In this document: positions 42,737 to 52,416 of the stretch, one piece after another
Layout: every line of letters begins with the position of its first letter
Numbering within the stretch: position 1 is the stretch's first letter
Source of the DNA: Rhodanobacter sp. MP7CTX1
Lineage (GTDB): Bacteria > Pseudomonadota > Gammaproteobacteria > Xanthomonadales > Rhodanobacteraceae
DNA length: 64,000 nucleotides
Assembly: GCF_014205795.1 (NCBI RefSeq)
Contig: NZ_JACHCN010000001.1
Span: forward strand, 372,001 to 436,000
Direction of reading: 5' to 3'
Position numbers and translations under genes: made by a program
The notes under the pieces: model-generated
The model's input: the letters and a program-made list of their open reading frames with translations, nothing else
What the model was told of the DNA's origin: nothing
Databases searched by the model: none

Positions 42737-43554
42737 ACCAGAGCTGGGCAAAATCCCTGATCAATGGCCTGCTGATCGGCGGCGCCGTGGTGGCGCTGTT
42801 CCCGCTGCTGTGGATGCTTTCGGTGTCCTTCATGCAGCCGGGCGAAGCCAGCGCGCTGCCGCCGCCGCTGCTGCCGGTGCATGCCACGCTGAGCAACTAC
42901 CGCGAACTGTTCGTGCATGCTGGCATGGGACGCTATCTGATCAACAGCCTCGCCGTATCGAGTGTGATCACCGCGCTGTCGTTGGCGTTCAATCTTATGG
43001 CCGGCTACGCGTTTGCCAAGCTGCGCTTCGCCGGTCGCGAACGGCTGTTTCAGGCGCTGATCGGCGCGCTGGTGATTCCCGCCCAGGTGGCGATGCTGCC
43101 GCTGTTCCTGCTGCTGAAGTACATCGGCCTGGTGAACAGTTACGCAGGCGTGATCGTGCCGGCGATGGCCAGCGTCTTCGGCATCTTCCTGGTGCGCCAG
43201 TATGCACGCGGTATTCCGGATGAGCTGATCGAAGCTGCGCGCATCGACGGTGCCGGCGAGTGGCGCATCTTCGGGCAGATCGTGCTGCCGCTGCTGAAGC
43301 CGATCATGGTCACCCTGGCCATCTTCAGTTTTCTGGCGGCGTGGAACGACTTCATGTGGCCGCTGATTGTGCTGACCGGACAGGAGCACTACACCTTGCC
43401 GATCGGACTGGCTTCGTTGGCGCGCGAGCACGCGCAGGACAGCGAGTTGATGATGGCCGGCTCGGTCATCACCGTGTTGCCGGTGTTGCTGCTGTTCCTG
43501 GCGATGCAGCGCTATTACCTGGAAGGGCTGCTGCTGGGCAGCGTGAAGGGTTGA
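42733..43554 (+). CDS. ABC sugar transporter permease, MalG/UgpE type
   Basis: A 273-residue permease, the partner of the preceding one. The ATG at 42733 overlaps its stop (ATGA); an open frame further upstream is inside that gene. Six helices, with the EAA loop in 'AARIDGAGEWRIFGQIVLPL' and the family features 'NSLAVSSVITALSLAFNLMA' and 'FLAAWNDFMWPLIVL'. Together the pair and the ATPase at 46.6-47.7 kb form a CUT1-type importer. A 4-bp gap separates it from the large glycosidase-like gene. Confidence 0.92.
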   Translation: MNQSWAKSLINGLLIGGAVVALFPLLWMLSVSFMQPGEASALPPPLLPVHATLSNYRELFVHAGMGRYLINSLAVSSVITALSLAFNLMAGYAFAKLRFAGRERLFQALIGALVIPAQVAMLPLFLLLKYIGLVNSYAGVIVPAMASVFGIFLVRQYARGIPDELIEAARIDGAGEWRIFGQIVLPLLKPIMVTLAIFSFLAAWNDFMWPLIVLTGQEHYTLPIGLASLAREHAQDSELMMAGSVITVLPVLLLFLAMQRYYLEGLLLGSVKG

Positions 43555-43558
43555 GGCG

Positions 43559-46405
43559 ATGTTTTGGCTTACATACAACTATCGCGCCAGACCACTCTTG
43601 TTCGTTCTGCTTTCGGGTCTGCTGCTCGCCATCGGCCTGACTATCCGGGTCGCCGATGCTTCGCAGTCAAGAACGCTGGATGATTTCAGCCATCCAGAAC
43701 TCTGGCATGCTGAAGGCACCGACGACATCAGCACCGCGTTGCGTCCGACCGTTGGTAACCAGGGCAGCGCGCTGTGTCTGGATTTCAATTTCAACGGCGT
43801 CTCCGGTGGCGCCACTTTGCGCCGTGCGTTGCCCATTACGTTTCCCACCAATTACGCGTTGTCGTTCGACCTGCGTGGCGCGATGCCGGCGAACGACCTG
43901 CAAGTGAAACTGATCGACGCCAGCGGCGACAACGTGTGGTGGTACCGGCGCGAGGGCTTTCAACCCAGCACGACGTGGCAGACGATCAGCGCAGGCAAGC
44001 GCGAAATCGAATCCGCCTGGGGGCCAGCCAAGGATCGAACGCTGCGCCAGAGCAGCGCGCTGGAATTCACTGTCTATGCCGGTCATGGCGGCAAGGGCGA
44101 ACTGTGCGTGAGCCGTTTGCGGCTCACGCCACTGCCGCCGGCATCCGCGCGCGAGTCAGCGATGCCGGCAAGCATTTCCTCGAACGCGCTATTCCTGCAG
44201 CAGGCGCAACACGCGCCACGCGGCACGTACCCGCGCGGATTTTCCGGTGAGCAGAGTTACTGGACATTGGTCGGCGTGGATGGCGGTGCGGCGCATTCGG
44301 CACTGATCTCCGAAGACGGTGCGGTGGAAGTGGGCAAGGGCAATTGGTCGATCGAGCCGATGCTGATTGATGGCGGCAATCTGATCGACTGGGCAAGCGT
44401 AAAAGCCACGCAGAGCCTGCAGGATGGCTATTTGCCGATACCTACGGTGCACTGGCAGGCCGGCGAACTCGGGCTGGAAACCACCTTGATGGCCGACGGC
44501 ACAACAGCGAGCTCCAGGCTCCTGTTGCAATACACGGTGCACAATGACGGCGCGCAGCCGCGTTCGCTTACGATGGCGCTGCTGATGCGCCCATTCCAGG
44601 TGAACCCGCCTACGCAGTTTCTCAACACGCCCGGCGGCATCAGTCCGATCCAGGACCTTGCCTGGGACGGTCACGCGTTGCAGGTTAACGGCCAGCACGT
44701 GGTTCCCTTGCAAGCACCCTCCGCGTTTGTTGCCAGCAGCGAAGTGGCAAACTCATTGCCCGAGCAACTGACCAGCGACAAGGCGCCGCGTATCAGCACC
44801 CTGCACGACGCTGACGGTCATGCGCAGGGCGCACTGCTCTATCGGCTGACCGTGCCGGCCCATGCGGACGTGACGCTGGGTCTGGTGGTGCCGGGCGAGG
44901 GCCAGCCGTTCATCCCACCCGCCGATGCTGCTGCGTGGCTGCAAAGGCAGCGCGATCGGGTAGCTGCTGCGTGGCGGGAGAAACTCAATCGTGTGACGCT
45001 GCAATTGCCACCGGCGCAGCAGGCCATCGTCGACACAACGCGCAGTGCGCAAGCACAGATCCTGATGTCACGCGACGGCCCGGCGCTGCAACCGGGCACG
45101 CGTTCGTACGGCCGTAGCTGGATTCGCGATGGCGCGATGATGAGCGAGGCCTTGCTGCGCAGCGGCCATGCCGATGCCGTCGAAGAATTCGTGCGCTGGT
45201 ATGCCACGCACCCGTTCAGCACTGGCAAGGTGCCATGCTGCGTGGACGCGCGGGGCTCCGATCCGGTACCGGAGAACGACAGTCAGGGCGAGCTGATCTT
45301 CGTCATCGCGCAGTGGTGGCGTTATAGCCACGACCGCGTCGGACTTGAATCGTTGTGGCCGCATGTCGAACGCACCGTGGCCTACATGGATCAGTTGCGG
45401 GCCAGCGAACGCACGGCGGCCAACCAGGTTGGCGACCGGCGTGCGCTGTATGGACTGATGCCGGCCTCGATCAGTCACGAAGGCTACTCGGCCAAGCCGA
45501 TGCATTCGTATTGGGACGACTTCTGGTCGCTTATCGGTTACGACGATGCGGTGGAGCTGGCAGCTGCGCTGGGCAAGTCTGACGAAGCAAGCCGCTATGC
45601 GGTGGCGCGCGATCAGTTCCGCGCCGACTTGAAAGCCTCGATCCTGACTTCAATGCAGCAACACCGCATCGACTACATTCCCGGCGCAGCGGAGCTGGGC
45701 GATTTCGATGCCACCTCGACCACGATCGCGCTATCGCCCGGCGATGCGATGGACTGGCTGCCACCCACACTGTTGGCGCAGACATTCCAGCGTTATTGGC
45801 AGGGCTTCGTGGTACGTCGCGACGGCAGCCAGCACTGGGACGATTACACGCCCTATGAGTTGCGTACCGTGGCCAGCTTTGTGCGCCTGGACTGGCGTGA
45901 CCGCGTCCAGCAGCTGCTGACTTTTTTTCTTGCCGACCGTCGTCCTGCCGCATGGAACCAGTGGGCCGAAGTGGTGGGGCGCGACCCGCGCCAGCCACGC
46001 TTTGTTGGCGATATGCCACATGCCTGGATTGCCTCGGATTTCCTGCGCTCGGTGTATGACATGTTTGCGTACGAGCGTGTCGCGGACCGATCGATGGTGC
46101 TTGCTGCCGGTCTCGATCCGGCATGGTTCGCCGGTCGCGGCGTGGCCATCGAGCGCCTGCGTACACCGTGGGGAGCTTTGAGCTACAGCTTGCGCGAGGA
46201 GCGTGGGCAACTGGTGCTGCGTATTCCTGCTGGCCAGAGTATGCCGTCGGGCGGTCTCGTCTTGCCGTGGCCGTATCCGGGCAAGCCACTGGGCATGGCA
46301 TCACTCAATGGAAAATCGGTGGACTGGCACGGTGGCGAGATCGTGATTCGTAGCTTGCCTGCCGTGCTCAGCATTCCGCTACCTGGAGCTGGTACGGCAC
46401 CGTAG
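43559..46405 (+). CDS. Large (alpha/alpha)6 glycoside-hydrolase-like protein with N-terminal carbohydrate-binding-like domain
   Basis: A 948-residue exported protein; a hydrophobic N-terminal helix (FVLLSGLLLAIGLTIRVADA) is a signal or anchor. About 35-200 forms a jelly-roll carbohydrate-binding-like domain ('LCLDFNFNGVSGGATLRRAL', 'STTWQTISAGKREIESAWG'), followed by a beta-sandwich (to ~470) and an (alpha/alpha)6 catalytic region with 'SYGRSWIRDGAMMSEALLRS', 'NDSQGELIFVIAQWWRYSHD', 'PMHSYWDDFWSLIGYDDAVE' and 'FVGDMPHAWIASDFLRS'. The acidic residues in SWIRDG, NDSQGE and HSYWDD are likely active-site positions. I cannot assign a CAZy family with certainty. It probably trims or debranches the same glucan in the periplasm. 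Confidence 0.7.
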   Translation: MFWLTYNYRARPLLFVLLSGLLLAIGLTIRVADASQSRTLDDFSHPELWHAEGTDDISTALRPTVGNQGSALCLDFNFNGVSGGATLRRALPITFPTNYALSFDLRGAMPANDLQVKLIDASGDNVWWYRREGFQPSTTWQTISAGKREIESAWGPAKDRTLRQSSALEFTVYAGHGGKGELCVSRLRLTPLPPASARESAMPASISSNALFLQQAQHAPRGTYPRGFSGEQSYWTLVGVDGGAAHSALISEDGAVEVGKGNWSIEPMLIDGGNLIDWASVKATQSLQDGYLPIPTVHWQAGELGLETTLMADGTTASSRLLLQYTVHNDGAQPRSLTMALLMRPFQVNPPTQFLNTPGGISPIQDLAWDGHALQVNGQHVVPLQAPSAFVASSEVANSLPEQLTSDKAPRISTLHDADGHAQGALLYRLTVPAHADVTLGLVVPGEGQPFIPPADAAAWLQRQRDRVAAAWREKLNRVTLQLPPAQQAIVDTTRSAQAQILMSRDGPALQPGTRSYGRSWIRDGAMMSEALLRSGHADAVEEFVRWYATHPFSTGKVPCCVDARGSDPVPENDSQGELIFVIAQWWRYSHDRVGLESLWPHVERTVAYMDQLRASERTAANQVGDRRALYGLMPASISHEGYSAKPMHSYWDDFWSLIGYDDAVELAAALGKSDEASRYAVARDQFRADLKASILTSMQQHRIDYIPGAAELGDFDATSTTIALSPGDAMDWLPPTLLAQTFQRYWQGFVVRRDGSQHWDDYTPYELRTVASFVRLDWRDRVQQLLTFFLADRRPAAWNQWAEVVGRDPRQPRFVGDMPHAWIASDFLRSVYDMFAYERVADRSMVLAAGLDPAWFAGRGVAIERLRTPWGALSYSLREERGQLVLRIPAGQSMPSGGLVLPWPYPGKPLGMASLNGKSVDWHGGEIVIRSLPAVLSIPLPGAGTAP

Positions 46406-46490
46406 CGTGTCGGTGCGGATCTAGGTCGGGCAGGGTTATCGATTCAGCTTCCCGGCTATTGATTCAGTCCGCAAATAAGTTGTGCGCGCC

Positions 46491-46565
46491 GCCCTTCGAC
46501 TTCGCTGCGCTACGCTCAGGGAGAACGGGGTAGAGGGGCTGCCCTTCGACTTCGCTTCGTTACGC

Positions 46566-46590
<25 letters not shown>
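46491..46590. repeat. Tandem pair of 50-bp direct repeats (dispersed-element type)
   Basis: Two adjacent 50-bp units (46491-46540 and 46541-46590) both start GCCCTTCGACTTCGCT, share TACGCTCAGGG and end GAGGGG plus two bases, differing at a few positions. Units with this CTTCGACTTCGC...CTCAGGG pattern are widely scattered in many GC-rich genomes. Here the second copy runs into the 3' end of the ABC ATPase gene and provides its last codons. Confidence 0.8.
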
Positions 46591-47675
<1,085 letters not shown>

Positions 47676-47775
47676 TCCTACGGGCTCCTCACATGGTGCC
47701 GAGCTGTGTGAGCCCGCGGCGTTGTCATGTGCAGGGCATCTGCACATCGACTCGACGTTAGGCTATTCTCGTCAT

Positions 47776-47787
47776 GTAATCGTTTAC
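47776..47787. promoter_or_regulatory. Candidate LacI-family operator in the ATPase/beta-glucosidase divergent region
   Basis: GTAATCGTTTAC is a 12-bp palindrome with only two mismatched positions (pattern GTAAnCGnTTAC), of LacI/GalR type. It lies 36 bp before the beta-glucosidase ATG and about 100 bp from the ATPase start, able to control both directions. It shares CGTTTAC with the site before the regulator gene at 32977. Confidence 0.5.
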
Positions 47788-47822
47788 TTCAAGCCGCACT
47801 GCGGCATCAAGAGCTATTGCCC

Positions 47823-49175
47823 ATGACTCGCAGCTTCCGCTTTCCCGAGAACTTCCTCTGGGGGGCCTCGACGTCGGCCTATCAGATCGAAGGCTCGCCG
47901 CTCGCCGACGGTGCGGGTCCCAGTATCTGGCAGCGCTTCGCTCACACGCCAGGCATGATGGCGAACGACGATAACGGCGACATCGCCTGCGACCACTACC
48001 GGCGCTACAAGGACGACGTGCAGTTGATGAAGGCGCTGGGCCTGCAAGGCTATCGCTTCAGCATCAACTGGGCGCGCGTGCTGCCCGAGGGCACCGGCCG
48101 GATCAACCCGAAGGGTCTGGATTTCTACTCGCGACTGGTCGACGAACTGCTCGAGCAGGGCATTGCCCCGAACGCCACCTTGTTCCATTGGGATTTGCCG
48201 GCGGCGCTGGACGACCGCGGTGGATGGCTGAATCGCGACAGCGCGCATTGGTTCGCCGAGTACGCCGAGGTGATGTTCAAGGCGCTGGATGGTCGCGTGC
48301 AGCTATGGTCCACGCTCAACGAGCCATGGGTGGTCACCGATGGCGGCTATCTGCACGGCGCGCTGGCGCCAGGCCATCGCAGCAAGTACGAGGCGCCAAT
48401 CGCGGCGCACAATCTGATGCGGGCCAGTGGCGCCGGAATCCAGGCGTATCGCGCGCATGGCAAGCACCAGATCGGCGTGGTGTTCAACATCGAGCCGAAG
48501 TATCCGCATTCGGACAGTGCGGAAGACCTCGCCGCCACGCGTCGCGCGCATGCCTATATGAACCAGCAGTTCGCCGATCCGGCCCTGCTCGGCAGTTATC
48601 CGCCCGAGCTGAAGGAGATCTTCGGCGACGCGTGGCCGGATTTTCCGGACGACGACCTCAAGCTGACCCAGCAGAAGGTTGATTTCGTCGGGATCAACTA
48701 CTACACCCGCGCGGTGGTGAAGCACGATCCGAAGCAGTACCCGCTGAAGGCCACGCCGGTACGCCAGCCGAACAAGACCTATACCGAAACCGGTTGGGAG
48801 GTGTTCGAGCAGGGCCTGGTCGACACGCTGACGTGGTTCAAGGATCGCTACGGCGACATCCCGCTATACATCACCGAGAACGGTTCGGCGTTCTACGATC
48901 CGCCGGTAGCAGAAGATGGTGTGCTGGATGACCCACTGCGCACCGGTTACCTGCGTAAGCACCTGAAGGCCCTGCACCATGCGATCGAGGCCGGGGTGAA
49001 CTTGAAGGGCTACTACGCGTGGTCGCTGATGGACAATCTGGAATGGTCGCTGGGTTTCTCCAAGCGCTTCGGTTTGTACCACGTCGATTTTGCCACCCAG
49101 CAGCGCACGGCCAAGGCCACCGCGAAACTCTATGCGCAGGTGATCGAGAGCAACGGCCTGGCACTGGATGAATAG
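47823..49175 (+). CDS. bglB: Family GH1 beta-glucosidase
   Basis: A 450-residue cytoplasmic enzyme of standard length. The ATG at 47823 is selected because SFRFPENFLWGASTSAYQIE, the family N-terminal signature, follows. The acid/base glutamate is E167 in TLNEPW and the nucleophile E352 in YITENGS; 'HWDLPAALDDRGGWLNRDSA' and 'GYYAWSLMDNLEWSLGFSKR' are further GH1 motifs. No signal peptide. It would hydrolyse imported gluco-oligosaccharides (perhaps sophorose) to glucose. A LacI-like operator is upstream; the next gene starts 34 bp downstream. Confidence 0.93.
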   Translation: MTRSFRFPENFLWGASTSAYQIEGSPLADGAGPSIWQRFAHTPGMMANDDNGDIACDHYRRYKDDVQLMKALGLQGYRFSINWARVLPEGTGRINPKGLDFYSRLVDELLEQGIAPNATLFHWDLPAALDDRGGWLNRDSAHWFAEYAEVMFKALDGRVQLWSTLNEPWVVTDGGYLHGALAPGHRSKYEAPIAAHNLMRASGAGIQAYRAHGKHQIGVVFNIEPKYPHSDSAEDLAATRRAHAYMNQQFADPALLGSYPPELKEIFGDAWPDFPDDDLKLTQQKVDFVGINYYTRAVVKHDPKQYPLKATPVRQPNKTYTETGWEVFEQGLVDTLTWFKDRYGDIPLYITENGSAFYDPPVAEDGVLDDPLRTGYLRKHLKALHHAIEAGVNLKGYYAWSLMDNLEWSLGFSKRFGLYHVDFATQQRTAKATAKLYAQVIESNGLALDE

Positions 49176-49209
49176 GGTTTCATCGTTTGTGTAGGCACAC
49201 GGAGGTTAT

Positions 49210-50799
49210 GTGAAAGCGAAATCGATCTATCTGTTGACCGGATTGTGGTTGGGGATGTTGGCCACGAGCGTGTCCGCTACCGGTCTATTCGCCACCGACC
49301 TTTCGGCGCCGGATGCTGCACCCCCCGCCACGGCCGCCAGCGCGACTGTGCAGATCCATGTCGACGCCAAGGCGCAGGGCACGCCCTTCCCGCATTTCTG
49401 GGAGCAGATGTTCGGTTCCGGCCGCGCCGTGCTGGCGCTGCGTGACGATTACCGCTCCGACCTGAGTGCCGTGCATCAGGCCACGGGTTTCAGCTACATA
49501 CGCTTCCATGGCATCTTCAACGACGACGTCGGCCTGTTTCATCTGGACGGCAACGGCAAGCCCGTCTACAACTTTTCCTACGTGGACGAGATCTACGACG
49601 GCCTGATTGATCGCGGCATCCGGCCGTTCGTCGAGCTCAGCTTCATGCCGGCGGACATGACGTCCGATCCGAAGGCCTTGCAGGCGTTCTGGTATCACCC
49701 GAACATCGCGCCGCCGAAGGACTACGCGCTATGGGACGGGATGATCGAGGCGTTCGCGCATCACCTGATCGAGCGCTATGGGATCGACGAAGTATCCCAG
49801 TGGTATTTCGAGGTATGGAATGAGCCGAACGGCTTCTGGGCAGGGAAGCCGGTGCAACCCACCTATCTCACGCTTTACGATCACACGGCACGCGCGTTGA
49901 AAGCCGTCAGTCCGCGCCTGCGTGTTGGTGGCCCTGCCACTGCACAAGGCGCCATGGTCAGCGCCTTCCTCGCACACACGCATGCCGACCAGGTGCCGGT
50001 GGATTTCGTGAGCACGCACGTCTACGGTGATGACAAGGCGCAGGACGTATTCCATACCGACGAGCGCATCCCGCGGTCGGAAATGGTGTGCCGCACGGTC
50101 GACAAGGTGCACGGTGAAATCCTGGCCTCGCCATACCCGAAGCTGCCTTTCATCATGAGCGAGTTCAACGCCTCGTACGCCAATCTGCCCAATGTCACCG
50201 ACACCGTGTACATGGGCCCGTGGATGGCCAACACCATCCGCGAGTGTGCCGGCAAGGTCGACCTGATGAGCTACTGGGCATTCTCGGATGTGTTCGAGGA
50301 GCAGGGCGTGGTGCAGACGCCGTTCTACGGCGGTTTTGGGCTGATCGCCGCCGAGCGCATTCCGAAACCGGCCTACAACGCCTTTGCGATGCTGCACCGG
50401 CTTGGCGAACAGCAACTGCAGGTGACGTCCGATTCGGCCATCGTCACCCGCCGCGTCGATGGCACCCTGGTCATGGCGCTGTGGAACTATGCACCGCCGG
50501 TCGGCGATACGGCCGTTTACAAGGTCGGCGAACCTTCCGGATCGAATCGGCGCTTCAGCGTCGACATAGCGTCGCTGCCGGCAACTGCACACGCCACCGT
50601 GTGGCGTCTGGACCAGACCCACGGCAACGCGGTTGCCGCGTTCGACCGCATGGGGCGGCCGGCCTTTCCCAGTCGTGAACAGCTTGTGCAACTGCGTGCG
50701 GCAGCGAAACCCGGCGTTCCAGAATCACTGGTTGTGCAGAACGGCAGGTTCGACCTCGATATTCCACCGCAGGGCCTGGTGGTGATTGAGCTGCGCTGA
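49210..50799 (+). CDS. Family GH39 beta-xylosidase-like enzyme, exported
   Basis: A 529-residue protein with a signal peptide (MKAKSIYLLTGLWLGML). The GTG at 49210 follows GGAGG by four bases; an ATG two bases earlier is out of frame. Catalytic acid/base E205 in EVWNEPNGF and nucleophile E318 in FIMSEFNASY; 'ATGFSYIRFHGIFNDDVG' and 'WVMVSTHVYG'-like 'VDFVSTHVYGDD' are family strands. The C-terminal beta-sandwich ends 'IPPQGLVVIELR'. Known activities include beta-xylosidase and beta-glucosidase; in this locus it may act on side chains or other beta-linkages. Co-directional with the GH1 gene, 34 bp after it. Confidence 0.88.
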   Translation: MKAKSIYLLTGLWLGMLATSVSATGLFATDLSAPDAAPPATAASATVQIHVDAKAQGTPFPHFWEQMFGSGRAVLALRDDYRSDLSAVHQATGFSYIRFHGIFNDDVGLFHLDGNGKPVYNFSYVDEIYDGLIDRGIRPFVELSFMPADMTSDPKALQAFWYHPNIAPPKDYALWDGMIEAFAHHLIERYGIDEVSQWYFEVWNEPNGFWAGKPVQPTYLTLYDHTARALKAVSPRLRVGGPATAQGAMVSAFLAHTHADQVPVDFVSTHVYGDDKAQDVFHTDERIPRSEMVCRTVDKVHGEILASPYPKLPFIMSEFNASYANLPNVTDTVYMGPWMANTIRECAGKVDLMSYWAFSDVFEEQGVVQTPFYGGFGLIAAERIPKPAYNAFAMLHRLGEQQLQVTSDSAIVTRRVDGTLVMALWNYAPPVGDTAVYKVGEPSGSNRRFSVDIASLPATAHATVWRLDQTHGNAVAAFDRMGRPAFPSREQLVQLRAAAKPGVPESLVVQNGRFDLDIPPQGLVVIELR

Positions 50800-51092
50800 G
50801 ACAGCTATCTGGCTGCACCGGTCACCGGCGCAGCCGAGCAGGCTGGAAGAGCGTGCCAGAAACAGCGACAGCCGAGATGGCAGGGATCGCCATGCCAGGT
50901 CCAATGCCAATGCTTGCCCTTCTACCGTTCGCAGTGGCAGGCTGAGCGAGTGCGCGATGGTGGGAGCCTGCCGGAATCGATCTTCTGTTCACGTCGTAGC
51001 GATCTAGTCCGCGATAGCTTTTCGAGTCGCAGGCCATCGCTATATGTGGGAGTCGAGGCCATTCCCCGAGACCACGTTGAAAGGAGCACTTG
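50800..51092. other. Intergenic region after GH39 gene
   Basis: No gene seen in 293 bp. A small hairpin GGCTGC...GCAGCC at 50811-50835, 12 bases after the stop, may be a weak terminator. The Shine-Dalgarno AAGGAG at 51081-51086 belongs to the next gene. Confidence 0.45.
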
Positions 51093-51929
51093 ATGTTTGA
51101 TCATTCCACATCCTGGTGCGTGCTTATTCCCTGTTTCAACGAGGAAAAGGCGATCAGGGAAGTCGTTTGTTCGGCAATCAAGTTGGGTAGGCCAGTCATC
51201 GTGGTCGACGATGGTTCACAGGATCGAACGGCCGACATCGTCTCCGAGCTTCCAGTCACGCTGCTCCGACATGACAGCAAGCGTGGCAAGGGTGAGGCAT
51301 TGCGAACGGGATTTCGGGAAGCATTGCGCATGGGAGTCGACGCCGTCGCCACCATGGATGGAGATGGTCAGCACCTGGCTGCTGATATTCCGCGCATGGC
51401 TGCGGCCTCTCGTCTCTATCCGGGCGCCGTCATCATCGGCGCCCGTTTGGTGGATCGCGAGCAACAGCCCGCGTCTCGCCGTCGAGCCAACGCGGTGGCG
51501 GACTGGTGGATTTCCTGGGCATGCGCGCAACCCGTCGTCGATACGCAGAGCGGTCAGCGTTGGTACCCCCGCGCTGCATTGGAACTCGCGGAGTCAGCTG
51601 AGGAAGGCTTTGTATTTGAGACAGCGATTTTGATCCGTGCGTCGCGTGAGGCCGGCCTGGGCGTTGTGTCGATACCGATCGCGTCGCGCTATCAGACGAA
51701 CTTTCGTCACAGCCATTTCAGACCTGTGGCCGATACCACACGAATCACAGCTCATGTCGCCAGATGCATGTTCCGCTACGGCCAACCCATCTCAAGTTTC
51801 CAACGTGCTCATCGCAGCCCAACCATTGCTGTTGTGCTGTCCGACGACGCATCCGCAGCAGAGCCGTTGAATGCAAGGCATCGCAGCGTGCAGCCGATAC
51901 CACGCGTCGACCCCGGGACCTCTTTATAG
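51093..51929 (+). CDS. Family 2 glycosyltransferase, dolichyl/polyprenyl-phosphate-mannose-synthase-like
   Basis: A 278-residue GT-A enzyme; the ATG at 51093 follows AAGGAG by six bases (the TTG just before it is rejected). It has 'CVLIPCFNEEKAIREVVCSA', the donor motif VVDDGSQDRTADIV, and the DxD-like DGDGQHLAADI, then 'IIGARLVDREQQPASRRRAN' and 'DTQSGQRWYPR'. No C-terminal membrane helices are present. Such enzymes load a sugar on a lipid carrier or make a glycolipid. It stands alone; its neighbours are unrelated, so the pathway is unknown. Confidence 0.82.
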   Translation: MFDHSTSWCVLIPCFNEEKAIREVVCSAIKLGRPVIVVDDGSQDRTADIVSELPVTLLRHDSKRGKGEALRTGFREALRMGVDAVATMDGDGQHLAADIPRMAAASRLYPGAVIIGARLVDREQQPASRRRANAVADWWISWACAQPVVDTQSGQRWYPRAALELAESAEEGFVFETAILIRASREAGLGVVSIPIASRYQTNFRHSHFRPVADTTRITAHVARCMFRYGQPISSFQRAHRSPTIAVVLSDDASAAEPLNARHRSVQPIPRVDPGTSL

Positions 51930-51952
51930 AGAAGGTTTCAAGGACGTGCAGA

Positions 51953-52138
51953 CTATTGCTTCTTTGCTTCGGCTCGCGCTTTGTCGGCCGACTTGCCTGC
52001 TTCCTTTTCCAGTTTGCCCGCGTACTTCTCGAAGTTGCCGGCGTCTTCCTTCCCCTTGTTACCCGTGATTTTGCCGGCTATTTCCTTCACGGCACCCTTC
52101 ACTTCGTGCTTGGCGCCTTCAATGCGATTCTTGTCCAT
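51953..52138 (-). CDS. CsbD-family stress-response protein
   Basis: A 61-residue, Lys/Ala/Glu-rich, intrinsically disordered or helical protein: MDKNRIEGAKHEVKGAVKE and NKGKEDAGNFEKYAGKLEKE match the CsbD repeat (E-G-x-x-x-x-x-x-G-x-x-K). I use the ATG at 52138 because GGAG sits six bases upstream; the ATG at 52150 would add four residues. CsbD-like proteins are induced by general stress; no biochemical function is established. Oriented away from the NRAMP-related gene with 278 bp between them. Confidence 0.88.
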   Translation of the reverse strand: MDKNRIEGAKHEVKGAVKEIAGKITGNKGKEDAGNFEKYAGKLEKEAGKSADKARAEAKKQ

Positions 52139-52416
52139 GACTTTCTCCATCCCGCGACATAAGTAAAGGAACTTATAAAGATATCTGCGTGCGTGGATTG
52201 TGAGGAATGGTGCAGGAAATCAACATACAAAATTCACCCGACTGAAACGTCGGCGGCAAAGTTTTTTCACGCATCAGCGGTGACTTGGCACGGTGAGTCG
52301 AGTTGCTCAGCTTTGTTGATCTTCTGTAGACATGGCGCATGCCTATCCTGTCGTTGAGCGACACGAGCCTTGGGGTCGACCCTTGAGCTCGCACTGGGGG
52401 TCTCTGCGTCAATTCC
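52139..52416. other. Divergent region between csbD-like and NRAMP-related genes
   Basis: No gene is seen. It is AT-rich next to csbD (52160-52190) and GC-rich towards 52400. A hexamer TATAAG on the minus strand is about 40 bp before the csbD start and could be a -10 element, but a matching -35 is not obvious. Probably holds two promoters. Confidence 0.35.
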
